Below, piece after piece: positions 20,254 to 28,800 of a stretch of DNA of 64,000 nucleotides (position 1 is its first letter; every line of letters starts with the position of its first letter). The stretch is from Candidatus Kouleothrix ribensis. GTDB lineage: Bacteria > Chloroflexota > Chloroflexia > Chloroflexales > Roseiflexaceae. Made by a program: the position numbers and the translations under genes. Below the pieces are notes generated by a model. The model made no database searches and was not told the DNA's origin. It saw nothing but the letters and a program-made list of their open reading frames with translations. Location of the stretch: positions 4,402,001 through 4,466,000 of the forward strand of contig JADKGW010000001.1 of assembly GCA_016722075.1 (NCBI GenBank), written 5' to 3'.

Positions 20254-21072
20254 CTACACGTGCTGGTGCAGCGTGCCCAGGAACTCGCCCAGCACGCGCA
20301 TAAACGGCGCCGGCTGGTCGCGCCGGATGCAGTGCCCGGCGTCGGCGATGTTGGCCACCCGGCCGTCGCGCCAGCGCCCGGCCAGCATGGCCGCGCCGGC
20401 GGGCGTGACGATCGCGCCCTGCGCGGGGTCGGCGGTGATCAGCAGGATCGGGCAGGCGATCTGATCGACCAGCGTGTACCACTGCGTGCCGGGCGTGCGC
20501 ACGATCTCGAGCGTGTGCGGGCTGACGAGCTGCTTGGCCTCGGCCCACGGCCCTAGCTCGGCATCCGACCACTTCGGCGACATGGCGCGCTCCTGGGCGA
20601 TCAGCTCGGCCGCGCCGAGCTGCTTGCGCGCAAGCGTATCGCGCCGCCACTCGGCTACGAGCTGCGCCAGCTCGGCATCGGTCGCCTCCTCGCGCATGGG
20701 CGGGTCTTCAAGCACAACTGCGCGCATCAGGCCAGGGTAGCGCGCCGCTGCCAGTGCGGCGGTGGCCGCGCCCATCGAGTGCCCGATCACCACCGGCTGC
20801 TCAAGCTCAAGCGCCTGGATCAGGCCGGCCAGGTCGGCCGCCAGCTGATCGTAGGTGTAGCCGGTGGCGGGCTGGTCGGATCGGCCGTGGCCGCGCGCGT
20901 CGTACATCACAATATCGTAGTCGGCCGCGAGCTGCGCGGCGATCGGCGCCCAACACAGGCCGTGGTCGGTCAGGCCATGCGCCAGCACCAGCGGCCGTGC
21001 GCCGCTACCGCTACGGTAGTAGTGCAGGCGCAGGCCGTTCGTAGTAATATCACCTTGGCGATCGGCAATCAT
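20254..21072 (-). CDS. Alpha/beta hydrolase
   Basis: The 272-residue protein has the alpha/beta-hydrolase fold: oxyanion stretch LAHGLTDHGLCWAPI, nucleophile elbow VIGHSMGAATAALAA, an acid near ILLITADPAQGAIVTP, and the catalytic His in IADAGHCIRRDQP. The substrate cannot be assigned. The lid region (about 130-200) is helical and contains a stretch rich in Glu/Ala. It begins at ATG 21072 and lies upstream of the PIG-L gene on the same strand with a 52-bp gap. Confidence 0.85.
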   Translation of the reverse strand: MIADRQGDITTNGLRLHYYRSGSGARPLVLAHGLTDHGLCWAPIAAQLAADYDIVMYDARGHGRSDQPATGYTYDQLAADLAGLIQALELEQPVVIGHSMGAATAALAAARYPGLMRAVVLEDPPMREEATDAELAQLVAEWRRDTLARKQLGAAELIAQERAMSPKWSDAELGPWAEAKQLVSPHTLEIVRTPGTQWYTLVDQIACPILLITADPAQGAIVTPAGAAMLAGRWRDGRVANIADAGHCIRRDQPAPFMRVLGEFLGTLHQHV

Positions 21073-21114
21073 CGGGCGCTCCTATCGCTATGGCATGCCA
21101 TCGTATCGAGTAGG

Positions 21115-23262
21115 TCATACCGGCACCTGTAACCGCGCCAGGCCCTCCTCGGCGCGCGGGCAGTCGCCATCGGCGGCGGCGAGTGCGCGCCGAAAGCAGG
21201 TAGCTGCTTCACCGGCCTGCCCCAGCCGCTCGTAGCATGCGCCTAGCGCCAGCAGCGCGTCGATGCGCTGATCGCGCAGCTCGGTGCGCCGGTCTTCGAC
21301 ATACGACGAGTCGCCGAAGAACGGGCAGTCGTCCATATAATCGCCGCGGTACAGCTCGAGCGCCTCGGCCAGCGCGGCGCGGCCGCCCTCGGTGTCGCCC
21401 TGGCGCAGCAGCGTATGGCCGCGCTCAGTCGCGCTCGCAAACACATCGGCATCGCACCACGCCACCGTGCCTGGGTCGAACCAGTAGCGCTCGTGGTGAT
21501 AGGTGATCAGCTTGCTCTCGTTACCGCGCCGCAGGCCGGGCTCGAGCGTACGCCGCAGCGCAGCCACCGTGCGGTGGAACGCCGTGTCGGCCTTGTCAAG
21601 ATCGAGGTCGGGCCAGATCACCTCCTCGGCCTCGTCTTTGGTCAGCCCACGGCCGCGCCGGTCGAACAGGAACGCGAACAATGCCTCGGCCTGGTAGGTG
21701 CCGGCCTTATCGCCGCCCCAGCGGTCGATCGGCTGGCCATCGCGCTCGACCCGCAATGGCCCGAGTGCGAACACACGCATGCCATCGCCAGCCGGTGGCG
21801 CTGGCGCCGGCGCGGGCTGAACCGCCAGCCGCAGCGCTTCGATCGCCTGGGCTTCGAGTAGCTCTTGCTCGGCCTGGAGCTGGCGGCTCTGCTCGGCCAG
21901 CACCGCCAGGGTCAGCTCTTCTTCTTGCTGTGCGCGAATGAGCTTGATCGCGCGGGCCAGGTAGTCGCCCAGCAGGTGCAGCAGCGCGCGCTCAGTCTCG
22001 CGGAACGGCTCGCCCGAGCGTTTCTCGCCGAGCAGCAGCATGCCATAGGTTGTATCGGCGCGGCGTAGCGGCAGCAGCAGGCGTGCGGCCGGCCAGGGCG
22101 CCCAATCGCCATAATGAGTCTGGGGTGCGTCGGGCGGGGCCACCGCGCGCAACGCAGCCGCATCGGGCCGCTCGCTGCCATAGCTGGCCAGCACGTGCAG
22201 GCCGGTGCCTTCGTGTACGGCTACCGCGCCGGCGCGCAGGCCAAGCGTGCGGCAGATCGCCGTGAGCGCGGCCTGTAGCTGCCCTGGCAGATCGCCACGC
22301 TGGTTCCAATCGTCGCTTAGCTCGCGCAGCAGCCGCGAGTAGTCGAACTCGCGGTGGAAGAAACGCCGATCGATCCAGCCGCCGGCCCAGTCGCGCAGCG
22401 GGCCGAACACCGCAATCAGCCCGATCAGCGTAAAGACCGTGACCAGCGGGAACTGGAGGCGCGGCTGCAGGATCTGGCTGGCCAGCGGCTCGGCGATCAG
22501 CAGCAGGCCGACGTACAGCGCGGTGAGCAGGCCGCCCAGCAGCGAGCGATAGAAGGTGCGTTGCACCACGCGCGCCGGCAGCAGCGAGCGGTAGGCCAGC
22601 ACGGCGTAGGCTAGCAACGCCAGCGCCGCATCCATCAGCGCATGCCCGAGCGCCGGCGAGAAGCCCTGGTTGCGCGCCAGCGCGGCCCACAGCGCGCCCA
22701 CCACGCCGACAACCGCCGAGAGCGCGAAGATCGCGCGGCGCCGGCGCTCGAGGTCGTCGTCGATCGCGCGGCGATAGCTCAGGAACATCAGCACCAGCGC
22801 CATTAGCAGCGGCAGCGAGCGCTGCAGCGTCCAGACGATCAGCCAGCTATCCGGGAAGCGCAGCGCGCCGCTGGGCGCCGTGCGCATCGGGCCGAACAGC
22901 GTGTAGCCGGCCATGGCCAGGCCAACCGCGTAGAAGAAGACCATGAGCAGCAGCTGCCAGCGCGGCGCGGGGCCGGCGCCTACCAGCACCACAATGAAAT
23001 GGAAGAACACCGGCGGCAGCAGCACCGTCTCGATCACCTGCACGATCTCCATGATCTGGCGGGCGTCGGCAGCGCGACTGATGGCTGGCAGGAAGGCCGT
23101 CAGGCCATACAGCGTGAGGTGCAGGCACAGCCAGGCGAACGCCTGGGCCGGCCGGTCGTGTGGCGCACGCACCAGCAGGCTCAGGCCGAGCCAGCATGCC
23201 AGCACAGCCATCAGAAATGCCGGCAGCACATGCAGCATCCCAGTCAATGTATTCAGCGACAT
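21115..23262 (-). CDS. Membrane-anchored GAF / SARP-BTAD transcriptional regulator
   Basis: The 715-residue product has about eight N-terminal transmembrane helices (residues 5-310), a juxtamembrane segment WIDRRFFHREFDYSRLLRELS like that of some membrane histidine kinases, a GAF-like domain (about 335-470), a coiled coil (480-520), a Pro/Ala linker, and a C-terminal unit of about 190 residues with a winged-helix stretch (MRVFALGPLRVERDGQPI ... VIWPDLDLDKADTAFHRTVAALRRTLEP) and helical repeats (AALAEALELYRGDYMDD) as in the bacterial transcriptional activator domain of SARP regulators. Kinase motifs are absent where a HisKA domain would sit. It would sense a signal in the membrane or by GAF and act on DNA from the membrane. 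ATG 23262 starts the first helix. Confidence 0.8.
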   Translation of the reverse strand: MSLNTLTGMLHVLPAFLMAVLACWLGLSLLVRAPHDRPAQAFAWLCLHLTLYGLTAFLPAISRAADARQIMEIVQVIETVLLPPVFFHFIVVLVGAGPAPRWQLLLMVFFYAVGLAMAGYTLFGPMRTAPSGALRFPDSWLIVWTLQRSLPLLMALVLMFLSYRRAIDDDLERRRRAIFALSAVVGVVGALWAALARNQGFSPALGHALMDAALALLAYAVLAYRSLLPARVVQRTFYRSLLGGLLTALYVGLLLIAEPLASQILQPRLQFPLVTVFTLIGLIAVFGPLRDWAGGWIDRRFFHREFDYSRLLRELSDDWNQRGDLPGQLQAALTAICRTLGLRAGAVAVHEGTGLHVLASYGSERPDAAALRAVAPPDAPQTHYGDWAPWPAARLLLPLRRADTTYGMLLLGEKRSGEPFRETERALLHLLGDYLARAIKLIRAQQEEELTLAVLAEQSRQLQAEQELLEAQAIEALRLAVQPAPAPAPPAGDGMRVFALGPLRVERDGQPIDRWGGDKAGTYQAEALFAFLFDRRGRGLTKDEAEEVIWPDLDLDKADTAFHRTVAALRRTLEPGLRRGNESKLITYHHERYWFDPGTVAWCDADVFASATERGHTLLRQGDTEGGRAALAEALELYRGDYMDDCPFFGDSSYVEDRRTELRDQRIDALLALGACYERLGQAGEAATCFRRALAAADGDCPRAEEGLARLQVPV

Positions 23263-23924
23263 ACGCCTCGTTGTTGGGCCAGGGCAGCGATACGATTGCT
23301 TGCAGTATAGCATTCGGGGGCGCGGCGGGCAAGGTTTAGGCGCGGTGGGAGCGCGCACGAGTGCGCCTGTGGGCTGTGCGCGCAGGTTTGAAGCGACCCA
23401 GGCAAGCGCTCTGCGCTCACGCGGCGAGCGCGACGTGCCGGAGGTGACGCGGCAGCGCCAGCCAGCACCGCGCGACGATCGCGCCGGCCTGCGACAGACG
23501 TATGCGCGCGTTTGCCCCGCCGCGCGCGACGGCGATGGTGGGTGGGGGTCTTTCGGGGGTAGGTTTTTCAGGTATAGGGTTTCGCCCAGCATGCTGGGCT
23601 ACATGGGTACCCCTCCCCCGTACCCCCGCTCCCAATGTTGAGGGCGGGGGGCAGGCGGGTGAGGGCCGATCGCGTGGGCACGCGATCAACAAAAATACTC
23701 TACACCTGGAAGGGCAGGGGCGATGCGGGCATATCCCGCATCCCGATGCAGCATACAACCAACCTACCCCCAAAGGGAGGTGTTCACTGTTGGGGTACAG
23801 GGACGCAGACACACGCGGACGGAGCGCACGCTATCCGCGTTCGTCCGTGCTCGTGCGCGTCCCAACCCGGTACATCTGAACAGGTACCCCCAAAAGGGGC
23901 GTGGTGCGCGCCGCGCCGCCATGC
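23263..23924. other. Hairpin-rich intergenic region upstream of the regulator, downstream of dnaN
   Basis: No gene is supported. It holds the palindrome cccagcatgctggg at 23586-23599, small hairpins gatcgcgt-gggc-acgcgatc (about 23668) and gatgcggg/cccgcatc (about 23722), a larger foldback around 23805-23870 bounded by ggacgc/gcgtcc, and repeated tacccccaaa words. These are candidate terminators or a structured repeat element after dnaN. Confidence 0.45.
23304..23309 (-). promoter_or_regulatory. Extended -10 element of the SARP-type regulator
   Basis: Minus-strand AATGC-TATACT 42 bp upstream of the regulator start codon, with the TGC extension shared by other promoters in the window. Confidence 0.5.
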
Positions 23925-25058
23925 CTACCGCACCGTCATGGGCATGACGATATGCAGGTAGCCCTCGGCGCCCACCGGCTTGAACACGCCCGGATTCTGG
24001 GCCGTCTGCGTCTCGATCGCGATCTGCGGCGTCTTGATCGCATTGAGTGCCTCGCTCAGGAACTTGACGTTCAGCGCGATCTGCCCGCCATCGCCGTGAA
24101 CCATGCCGTCGAGCACGCCTTTGTTGTCGCCAACCTCGGCCGCGTTGGCGCTGATCGTCAGCTTGCCGGGGCTCAGCTCGCCGCCCGACTCGAACGTCAG
24201 CCGCACGATGTTCGACGAGGCGGTGGCAAAGAACGAGGCCAGCTTGACCGCTTTGGCCAGCTCTTGCGTCTCGAGCACCGTGCGGGTAGCGTGGCTGCTT
24301 GGGATGATCCGCTCGATATCGGGGTAGCGGCCCTCGATCAGGCGCGACACCAGGTCGGTGCTCTCGGTGTGGAACAGCACCTGCCCGCCGGTGGGCGTAA
24401 CCGTGATCTCGACATTGCCCTCGGCGTCGCCAATGATCCGGCCCAGCTCGAGCAGTGCGCGCGCCGGGATGATCACCTCCTGCGGTTCGGCCACCGGCTC
24501 GGGCAGCTCGATCGTGCGCAGCGCCAGCCGGAAGCCATCGGCCGCAGCGAAGGTGGCCGTCTTGCCCTTCAGGCGCATCAGCACGCCGGCCAGCACCGGC
24601 CGCGTGTCGTCGGTGGCAGCCGCGAAGGCCACCTGGTCGATCGCCTCGCGCAGCAGATCGGGTGGGAATGCGGCGGTCGGCCGGGCCTCGCTGATCGTCG
24701 GAATCACCGGAAATTCGTCGGCCTCGATGCCTTTGATCGTGGCTTCGTAGCGCGCACAGCGCAGCCCAACCGTCTGGGTGCGGCTGTCGAGCTCGAGCAT
24801 GATCTTGTCGTTCGGCAGCCCGCTCACCACATCCGATAGCAGCTTGGCCGGGATGGTCACTGCGCCCTCTTCCTCGATCTTCGCGCCGATCCAGCAGGTG
24901 ATGCCGATCTCAAGGTTGGTGGCAGCAAGCTTCAGGCGCCCGTCGTCGCTGGCCAGCAGAATATTCGATAGCACCGGCAACGTGCTCTTGCCGGCGACTG
25001 CATGGCCGACGATCGCCAGGCCACGCTTAAGGTTCTCTTGCAGGCACGACAGTTTCAT
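23925..25058 (-). CDS. dnaN: DNA polymerase III beta subunit (sliding clamp)
   Basis: The 377-residue ring protein tethers the polymerase to DNA. The start MKLSCLQENLKRGLAIVGHAVAGKSTLPVL splits into standard family features, and three repeats of the clamp fold follow, with ADGFRLALR in the middle domain and the C-terminal VMPMTVR that matches the usual PxR ending. Length is normal. The gene has a well-formed promoter at 25173-25201. dnaA is not adjacent and no DnaA-box cluster was seen, so this is not evidently the origin region. The divergent neighbour is glyA. Confidence 0.97.
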   Translation of the reverse strand: MKLSCLQENLKRGLAIVGHAVAGKSTLPVLSNILLASDDGRLKLAATNLEIGITCWIGAKIEEEGAVTIPAKLLSDVVSGLPNDKIMLELDSRTQTVGLRCARYEATIKGIEADEFPVIPTISEARPTAAFPPDLLREAIDQVAFAAATDDTRPVLAGVLMRLKGKTATFAAADGFRLALRTIELPEPVAEPQEVIIPARALLELGRIIGDAEGNVEITVTPTGGQVLFHTESTDLVSRLIEGRYPDIERIIPSSHATRTVLETQELAKAVKLASFFATASSNIVRLTFESGGELSPGKLTISANAAEVGDNKGVLDGMVHGDGGQIALNVKFLSEALNAIKTPQIAIETQTAQNPGVFKPVGAEGYLHIVMPMTVR

Positions 25059-25172
25059 GCGGTGTGGCTCCTTCAATCTAGTGCGCGAAGTCGTACCAAG
25101 CGCGGCTGCAGGGGGCTGCGCTGGATCATTGCGGTGCGGTACCACGTACGTTTGTACGAAATGAGCGCGACG

Positions 25173-25201
25173 ATTATAGCATAGGTGTACCGCCCCATCA
25201 A
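25173..25201 (-). promoter_or_regulatory. dnaN promoter
   Basis: Minus strand: -35 TTGATG (25196-25201), 17-nt spacer, extended -10 TGC-TATAAT (25173-25178). It lies about 115 bp upstream of the dnaN start. Confidence 0.75.
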
Positions 25202-25206
25202 TGCGG

Positions 25207-25212
25207 TATAAT
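25207..25212 (+). promoter_or_regulatory. Candidate glyA -10 element
   Basis: Plus strand TATAATAGTGCC about 100 bp upstream of the glyA start and back to back with the dnaN promoter. The same TATAATAGTGsC string occurs upstream of glpA. A good -35 was not identified. Confidence 0.5.
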
Positions 25213-25309
25213 AGTGCCCGTACTGCTCGGCTGGCCATAGGCGCGCCGGCCCGGCGCGGTGCCGCGCCGGCTGGGCCTGCCACCCACTTGTGGAAAGGAA
25301 CCTTGCATA

Positions 25310-26626
25310 ATGTCTGTACTTGAAATGCTCTGGCGCAACGATCCCGATGTCGCCCGCTTGCTGGCCCACGAGGCCCGCCGCCAGCGCGATGGCTTGGAGC
25401 TGATCGCCAGCGAGAACTATACCAGCCGCGCGGTGCTCGAAGCCCAGGGGTCGATCTTGACCAATAAGTACGCCGAGGGCTACCCCGGCAACCGCTATTA
25501 CGGCGGCTGCGAGTATGTCGATCTGGTCGAGAATCTCGCACGCGAACGTGCCCGCCAGCTGTTCGGCGCGGCCTATGCCAATGTCCAGCCGCACTCGGGC
25601 ACCCAGGCGAATATGGCCGTGTATTTCACCTTCCTCAAGCCCGGCGACACCGTGCTGGGCATGGATCTGTCGCACGGCGGCCACCTGACCCACGGCTCGC
25701 CGGTGAATTTCTCGGGCCAGCTCTATCGCTTCGTAGCCTATGGCGTCGACCGGGCCACCGAGCTGATCGATTACGACCAGGTTGCGGCGGTCGCGCAGCG
25801 CGAGCGCCCCAAGATGATTACAGTCGGCGCCAGCTCCTACTCGCGCGCGATCGATTTTGCACGCTTCCGCGCAATCGCCGACGCGGTCGGCGCGTTCCTG
25901 TTCGCCGATATCGCCCACCCGGCCGGCCTGATCGCCAAGGGCCTGCTGCCTAGCCCGGTGCCACATGCGCATGTGGTCACCTCGACTACCCACAAGACGC
26001 TGCGCGGCCCGCGTGGCGGCCTGATCGTGATGGGCCAAGATTTCGAAAACCCATTTGGCCAGAAGGCTGCCAAGAGCGGCCGCACACTCATGATGTCCGA
26101 GCTGCTCGACAAGAATGTGATCCCCGGTGCGCAGGGCGGCCCACTGATGCACGCGATAGCGGCCAAGGCGGTCGGTTTCCTCGAGAATATGCAACCGTCG
26201 TTCGGCGAGTATGCCGCGCAGATTATTCGTAATGCCCAGGTGCTGGCCGATGCGCTGACCGCGCGCGGCTACCATATCATCTCGGGCGGCACCGACAACC
26301 ACCTGATGCTGGTCGATCTGCGCAACAAAGGCGTGACCGGTAAGGCCGCGCAAGAGGCGCTCGACACGGCGCATATTACGCTGAACAAGAATGCCGTGCC
26401 ATTCGACGACAAGTCGCCGCTCATCACCAGCGGCATCCGCATCGGCACGCCCGCGATCACTACCCGCGGCATGGGCACCGCCGAGATGCAGCAGGTCGCA
26501 GCCCTGATCGACGACGCGATTACGCATATCGGCGACGCAGCCAGATTGCAGCGCATCAGCGACGAGGTGCGCACGCTCTGTGCCGGCTTCGCGGTACCTG
26601 GCACCGAGGGCTACGAGCAGCCATAA
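25310..26626 (+). CDS. glyA: Serine hydroxymethyltransferase
   Basis: The 438-residue PLP enzyme interconverts serine and glycine with tetrahydrofolate. Features: RQRDGLELIASENYTS at the N terminus, NVQPHSGTQANMAVY, MDLSHGGHLTHGSPV, the PLP lysine in VVTSTTHKTLRGPRGG, and GIRIGTPAITTRGM near the C terminus. ATG 25310 follows GGAAAGGAACC. Length is typical. The upstream gene dnaN is divergent; proC follows in the same direction after a structured 418-bp gap, so these two amino-acid genes may not share a transcript. Confidence 0.97.
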   Translation: MSVLEMLWRNDPDVARLLAHEARRQRDGLELIASENYTSRAVLEAQGSILTNKYAEGYPGNRYYGGCEYVDLVENLARERARQLFGAAYANVQPHSGTQANMAVYFTFLKPGDTVLGMDLSHGGHLTHGSPVNFSGQLYRFVAYGVDRATELIDYDQVAAVAQRERPKMITVGASSYSRAIDFARFRAIADAVGAFLFADIAHPAGLIAKGLLPSPVPHAHVVTSTTHKTLRGPRGGLIVMGQDFENPFGQKAAKSGRTLMMSELLDKNVIPGAQGGPLMHAIAAKAVGFLENMQPSFGEYAAQIIRNAQVLADALTARGYHIISGGTDNHLMLVDLRNKGVTGKAAQEALDTAHITLNKNAVPFDDKSPLITSGIRIGTPAITTRGMGTAEMQQVAALIDDAITHIGDAARLQRISDEVRTLCAGFAVPGTEGYEQP

Positions 26627-26725
26627 GTGATGCGTGTTGCGGTCAGCCGATTATGATTCATTGCGCATAGCCAGTATTCATCAGTAACAGGAATTATGCG
26701 GTCGACCGCGTCGCGGGCAATGCCT

Positions 26726-27001
26726 GCCTTCAGCAGAGCGGTACTGCATCGTGTGTGTGGTCGGTTGTGCGCGCTACGCGCGCACAACCGACCACGCTCG
26801 AACAGAAACCTACCATGCTGCCGCAGGCAAACACGCCGACTGCGTGCGTTCTGTCAGTAACAGGCATTACATGATGGCCCGCGTTGCACGCTCGCTCGCC
26901 TGCGGCAGCATGGTACCAGGCTATGCTCTGTACACCGATATTTGGCGCTTCGCGCCAAATATCGGTGTACAATAATCGAAACGTACCGCTCTGCCGAAGG
27001 C
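26726..27001. repeat. 276-bp structured repeat element with 19-bp terminal inverted repeats
   Basis: Ends gccttcagcagagcggtac (26726-26744) and its near-perfect inverse (26983-27001, 18 of 19) bound a segment with nested inverted repeats. These are an 18-bp stem with a 3-nt loop (26757-26795), an 18-bp pair taccatgctgccgcaggc / inverse (26811-26828 and 26898-26915), and a 20-bp perfect stem with loop TTC (26929-26971). There is no open frame of note. It resembles a MITE or other non-autonomous structured element, or a composite of terminator-like hairpins between glyA and proC. Confidence 0.6.
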
Positions 27002-27044
27002 TAAAAACGCGGGCTGCGTACGCTCTGTCATTTAAGGAGCAGGT

Positions 27045-27863
27045 ATGATCCGAGACCTCCGCATCGCCGTGATCGGCGCCGGGATCATGGGCGAGGCGAT
27101 GATCAGCGGCATGCTACGCCAGGATCTGGTCGAGCCAGTGCAGATCATGGCTACCGAGCCGCGCGAGGAGCGCCGCGCCGAGATTGCCGCGCGCTACGGC
27201 GTGCAGGTGACCGATAATAATGTTGCGGCGGTACACTGGGCCCAGGTGGCCGTGTTCGCAGTCAAGCCGCAGACACTGCCGAAGCTGCTGCCCGAGTTGC
27301 GTGGCACGCTCAACGACGGCGAGCTAGTGCTCTCGATCGTTGCCGGCGCGCCGATTCGCCACTTCGCCGAGTTGCTCGGCCACCCGCAGGTGGTGCGCTC
27401 GATGCCGAACACCCCGGCCCAGATCGGCGCGGGCATGACGGTGTGGACTTCAGCGGCAGCGGTGACCGAGCAGCAGCGCGGCTGGGCGCGCACTATCCTC
27501 GGCTCGTTCGGCCACGAGCAGTACGTCGACGACGAGACCTACCTCGACATGGCCACGGCACTCTCGGGCACCGGGCCGGCCTACTTCTTCTTACTGATGG
27601 AGGCTATGGTCGATGCGGGCGTGCATCTCGGCTTCCCGCGCTACATGGCCCAGCAGCTTGTGCTCGAAACCATGCATGGCTCGGTGCTGTATGCCCTCCA
27701 GAGCGGTAAGCACCTGGCCGAGCTCAAGAATGGCGTGACATCGCCCGGCGGCACCACCGCTGCCGCGCTCTACGAGCTCGAGCGTGGGGGGCTACGCACA
27801 GTACTGACTGATGCGATCTGGGCGGCCTATCGGCGTTCGGCCGAGCTCGGTAAGGGCAGGTAG
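27045..27863 (+). CDS. proC: Pyrroline-5-carboxylate reductase
   Basis: The 272-residue enzyme makes proline from pyrroline-5-carboxylate using NAD(P)H. Features: cofactor motif AVIGAGIMGEAMISG, FAVKPQTLPKLL, VVRSMPNTPAQIGAGMTVW, and the family signature region GTGPAYFFLLMEAMVDAGVHLG and GVTSPGGTTAAALYELE. AAGGAGCAGG precedes the ATG. A 17-bp hairpin with a 3-nt loop lies 31 bp after the stop. No proA or proB is present in the window. Confidence 0.96.
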   Translation: MIRDLRIAVIGAGIMGEAMISGMLRQDLVEPVQIMATEPREERRAEIAARYGVQVTDNNVAAVHWAQVAVFAVKPQTLPKLLPELRGTLNDGELVLSIVAGAPIRHFAELLGHPQVVRSMPNTPAQIGAGMTVWTSAAAVTEQQRGWARTILGSFGHEQYVDDETYLDMATALSGTGPAYFFLLMEAMVDAGVHLGFPRYMAQQLVLETMHGSVLYALQSGKHLAELKNGVTSPGGTTAAALYELERGGLRTVLTDAIWAAYRRSAELGKGR

Positions 27864-27893
27864 CACCGGCAGAATGCTCGCCGCTGCCGAAGA

Positions 27894-27930
27894 CGAAATC
27901 GGCGGCCACAGTATGTGGCCGCCGATTTCG
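27894..27930. terminator. 17-bp hairpin with 3-nt loop after proC
   Basis: Perfect stem cgaaatcggcggccaca / inverse with loop GTA, 31 bp after the proC stop. There is no U-tract, so termination would depend on stem strength or factors. It is one of a family of such hairpins. Confidence 0.5.
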
Positions 27931-28217
27931 CTGTGAAGATGTATGAGCAGAGCGTGGCTGCGGGCGGAAGAAGAGAAGCATGCCCATGGTGGTGCTGGCG
28001 CGATGGCTGAGCAGGCACGGCAGCAATGAGTAAGTATGGATGCGAGTGCGGCGTGTGAGTGCGGTGTGTGATGAGTGAGGATGATACTTCTCTTCGATTC
28101 GAGCTATAGCATAGCGCGCTTGCACGCACCTGAGAAGCGCCCGAGATTACGTACAGATTACGTACAGCTCATTTTTTTGTCATCTTTCGATTGATCCATT
28201 CCAGATCAGCGGTAACA
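27931..28217. other. Convergent-gene spacer with an 11-bp direct repeat
   Basis: Between proC and the convergent PspC gene. An exact 11-bp direct repeat gattacgtaca occupies 28145-28155 and 28156-28166, followed by a T-run. The rest shows degenerate gtgtgagtgcg words; no gene was seen. Confidence 0.4.
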
Positions 28218-28251
28218 CATGCCCCTGCCGCCAACATGGGGCAGGGGCATG
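28218..28251 (-). terminator. 12-bp hairpin downstream of the PspC gene
   Basis: Perfect stem catgcccctgcc / ggcaggggcatg with a 10-nt loop, 25 bp after the PspC stop on the minus strand. It lacks a U-run but is positioned as a terminator. Confidence 0.45.
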
Positions 28252-28275
28252 CGTGGCAGGCTGCGCGGCACGGTG

Positions 28276-28800
28276 CTACTGGCGACGCAGCACCAGGATG
28301 CCTGCGCCAATCAGCACCAGCGGCATCAGCATGCGGCCGAAGCCTGGGATCATGCCGAGCAGAATGATCGCGCCGACGCCAAGCAGGATCATACCCAGCA
28401 GGCGGTTCCGCCGATCCTCAGGCGCGGGCTGGTCGGCCCCGGCATTGACATTATTGATCGGGATCTCCGATTCCGGATCGACCGGCTGGCCGGTCATTGG
28501 GTCGAAGCGACTGCGGCGTGTCGATACAAATACTTCGCGCACTTCATCGCCGACCCGCTGAGCTTGCTGGCGCATCTCGTCGAATACCTGCTCGGGCGCA
28601 GCGCGCTGGCCACCCTCGATCGGCATGATCAGCCAGAGCACTGGGTAGAGCAGCACGCCCACACCGGTGAGCACCAGCGCCACAAATGCCAGCCGCACGA
28701 TCACCGGGTCGATCGCCAGGTATTGGCCAATGCCGCCGGCAACGCCGGCTATCACTTTGTCGGTGCGGCTGCGCATTAGCCGCTGGGTTGGGTTGTACAT
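28276..28800 (-). CDS. PspC-domain membrane protein
   Basis: The 174-residue product opens with the PspC domain: RSRTDKVIAGVAGGIGQYLAIDPVIVRLAFVALVLTG with a membrane helix, then LYPVLWLIMPIEGG. A soluble middle segment (EQVFDEMRQQAQRVGDEVREV) is followed by two C-terminal helices (LLGMILLGVGAIILLGMIP, MLMPLVLIGAGILVLRR). PspC proteins act in envelope stress responses or as membrane regulators. ATG 28800 has AAAGGAG upstream. No psp genes are adjacent, so the regulatory role is inferred only from the family. Confidence 0.85.
   Translation of the reverse strand: MYNPTQRLMRSRTDKVIAGVAGGIGQYLAIDPVIVRLAFVALVLTGVGVLLYPVLWLIMPIEGGQRAAPEQVFDEMRQQAQRVGDEVREVFVSTRRSRFDPMTGQPVDPESEIPINNVNAGADQPAPEDRRNRLLGMILLGVGAIILLGMIPGFGRMLMPLVLIGAGILVLRRQ

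Noticed and set aside
23417..23879. Overlapping short frames in the dnaN downstream region
   Set aside because: They cover hairpin and repeat DNA in several frames at once and show no consistent coding signal.
23263..25310. Possible replication origin near dnaN
   Set aside because: No cluster of TTATNCACA boxes, no dnaA and no AT-rich unwinding region was seen around dnaN.
26726..27001. Insertion sequence
   Set aside because: There are inverted ends but no transposase frame, so it is recorded as a structured repeat only.
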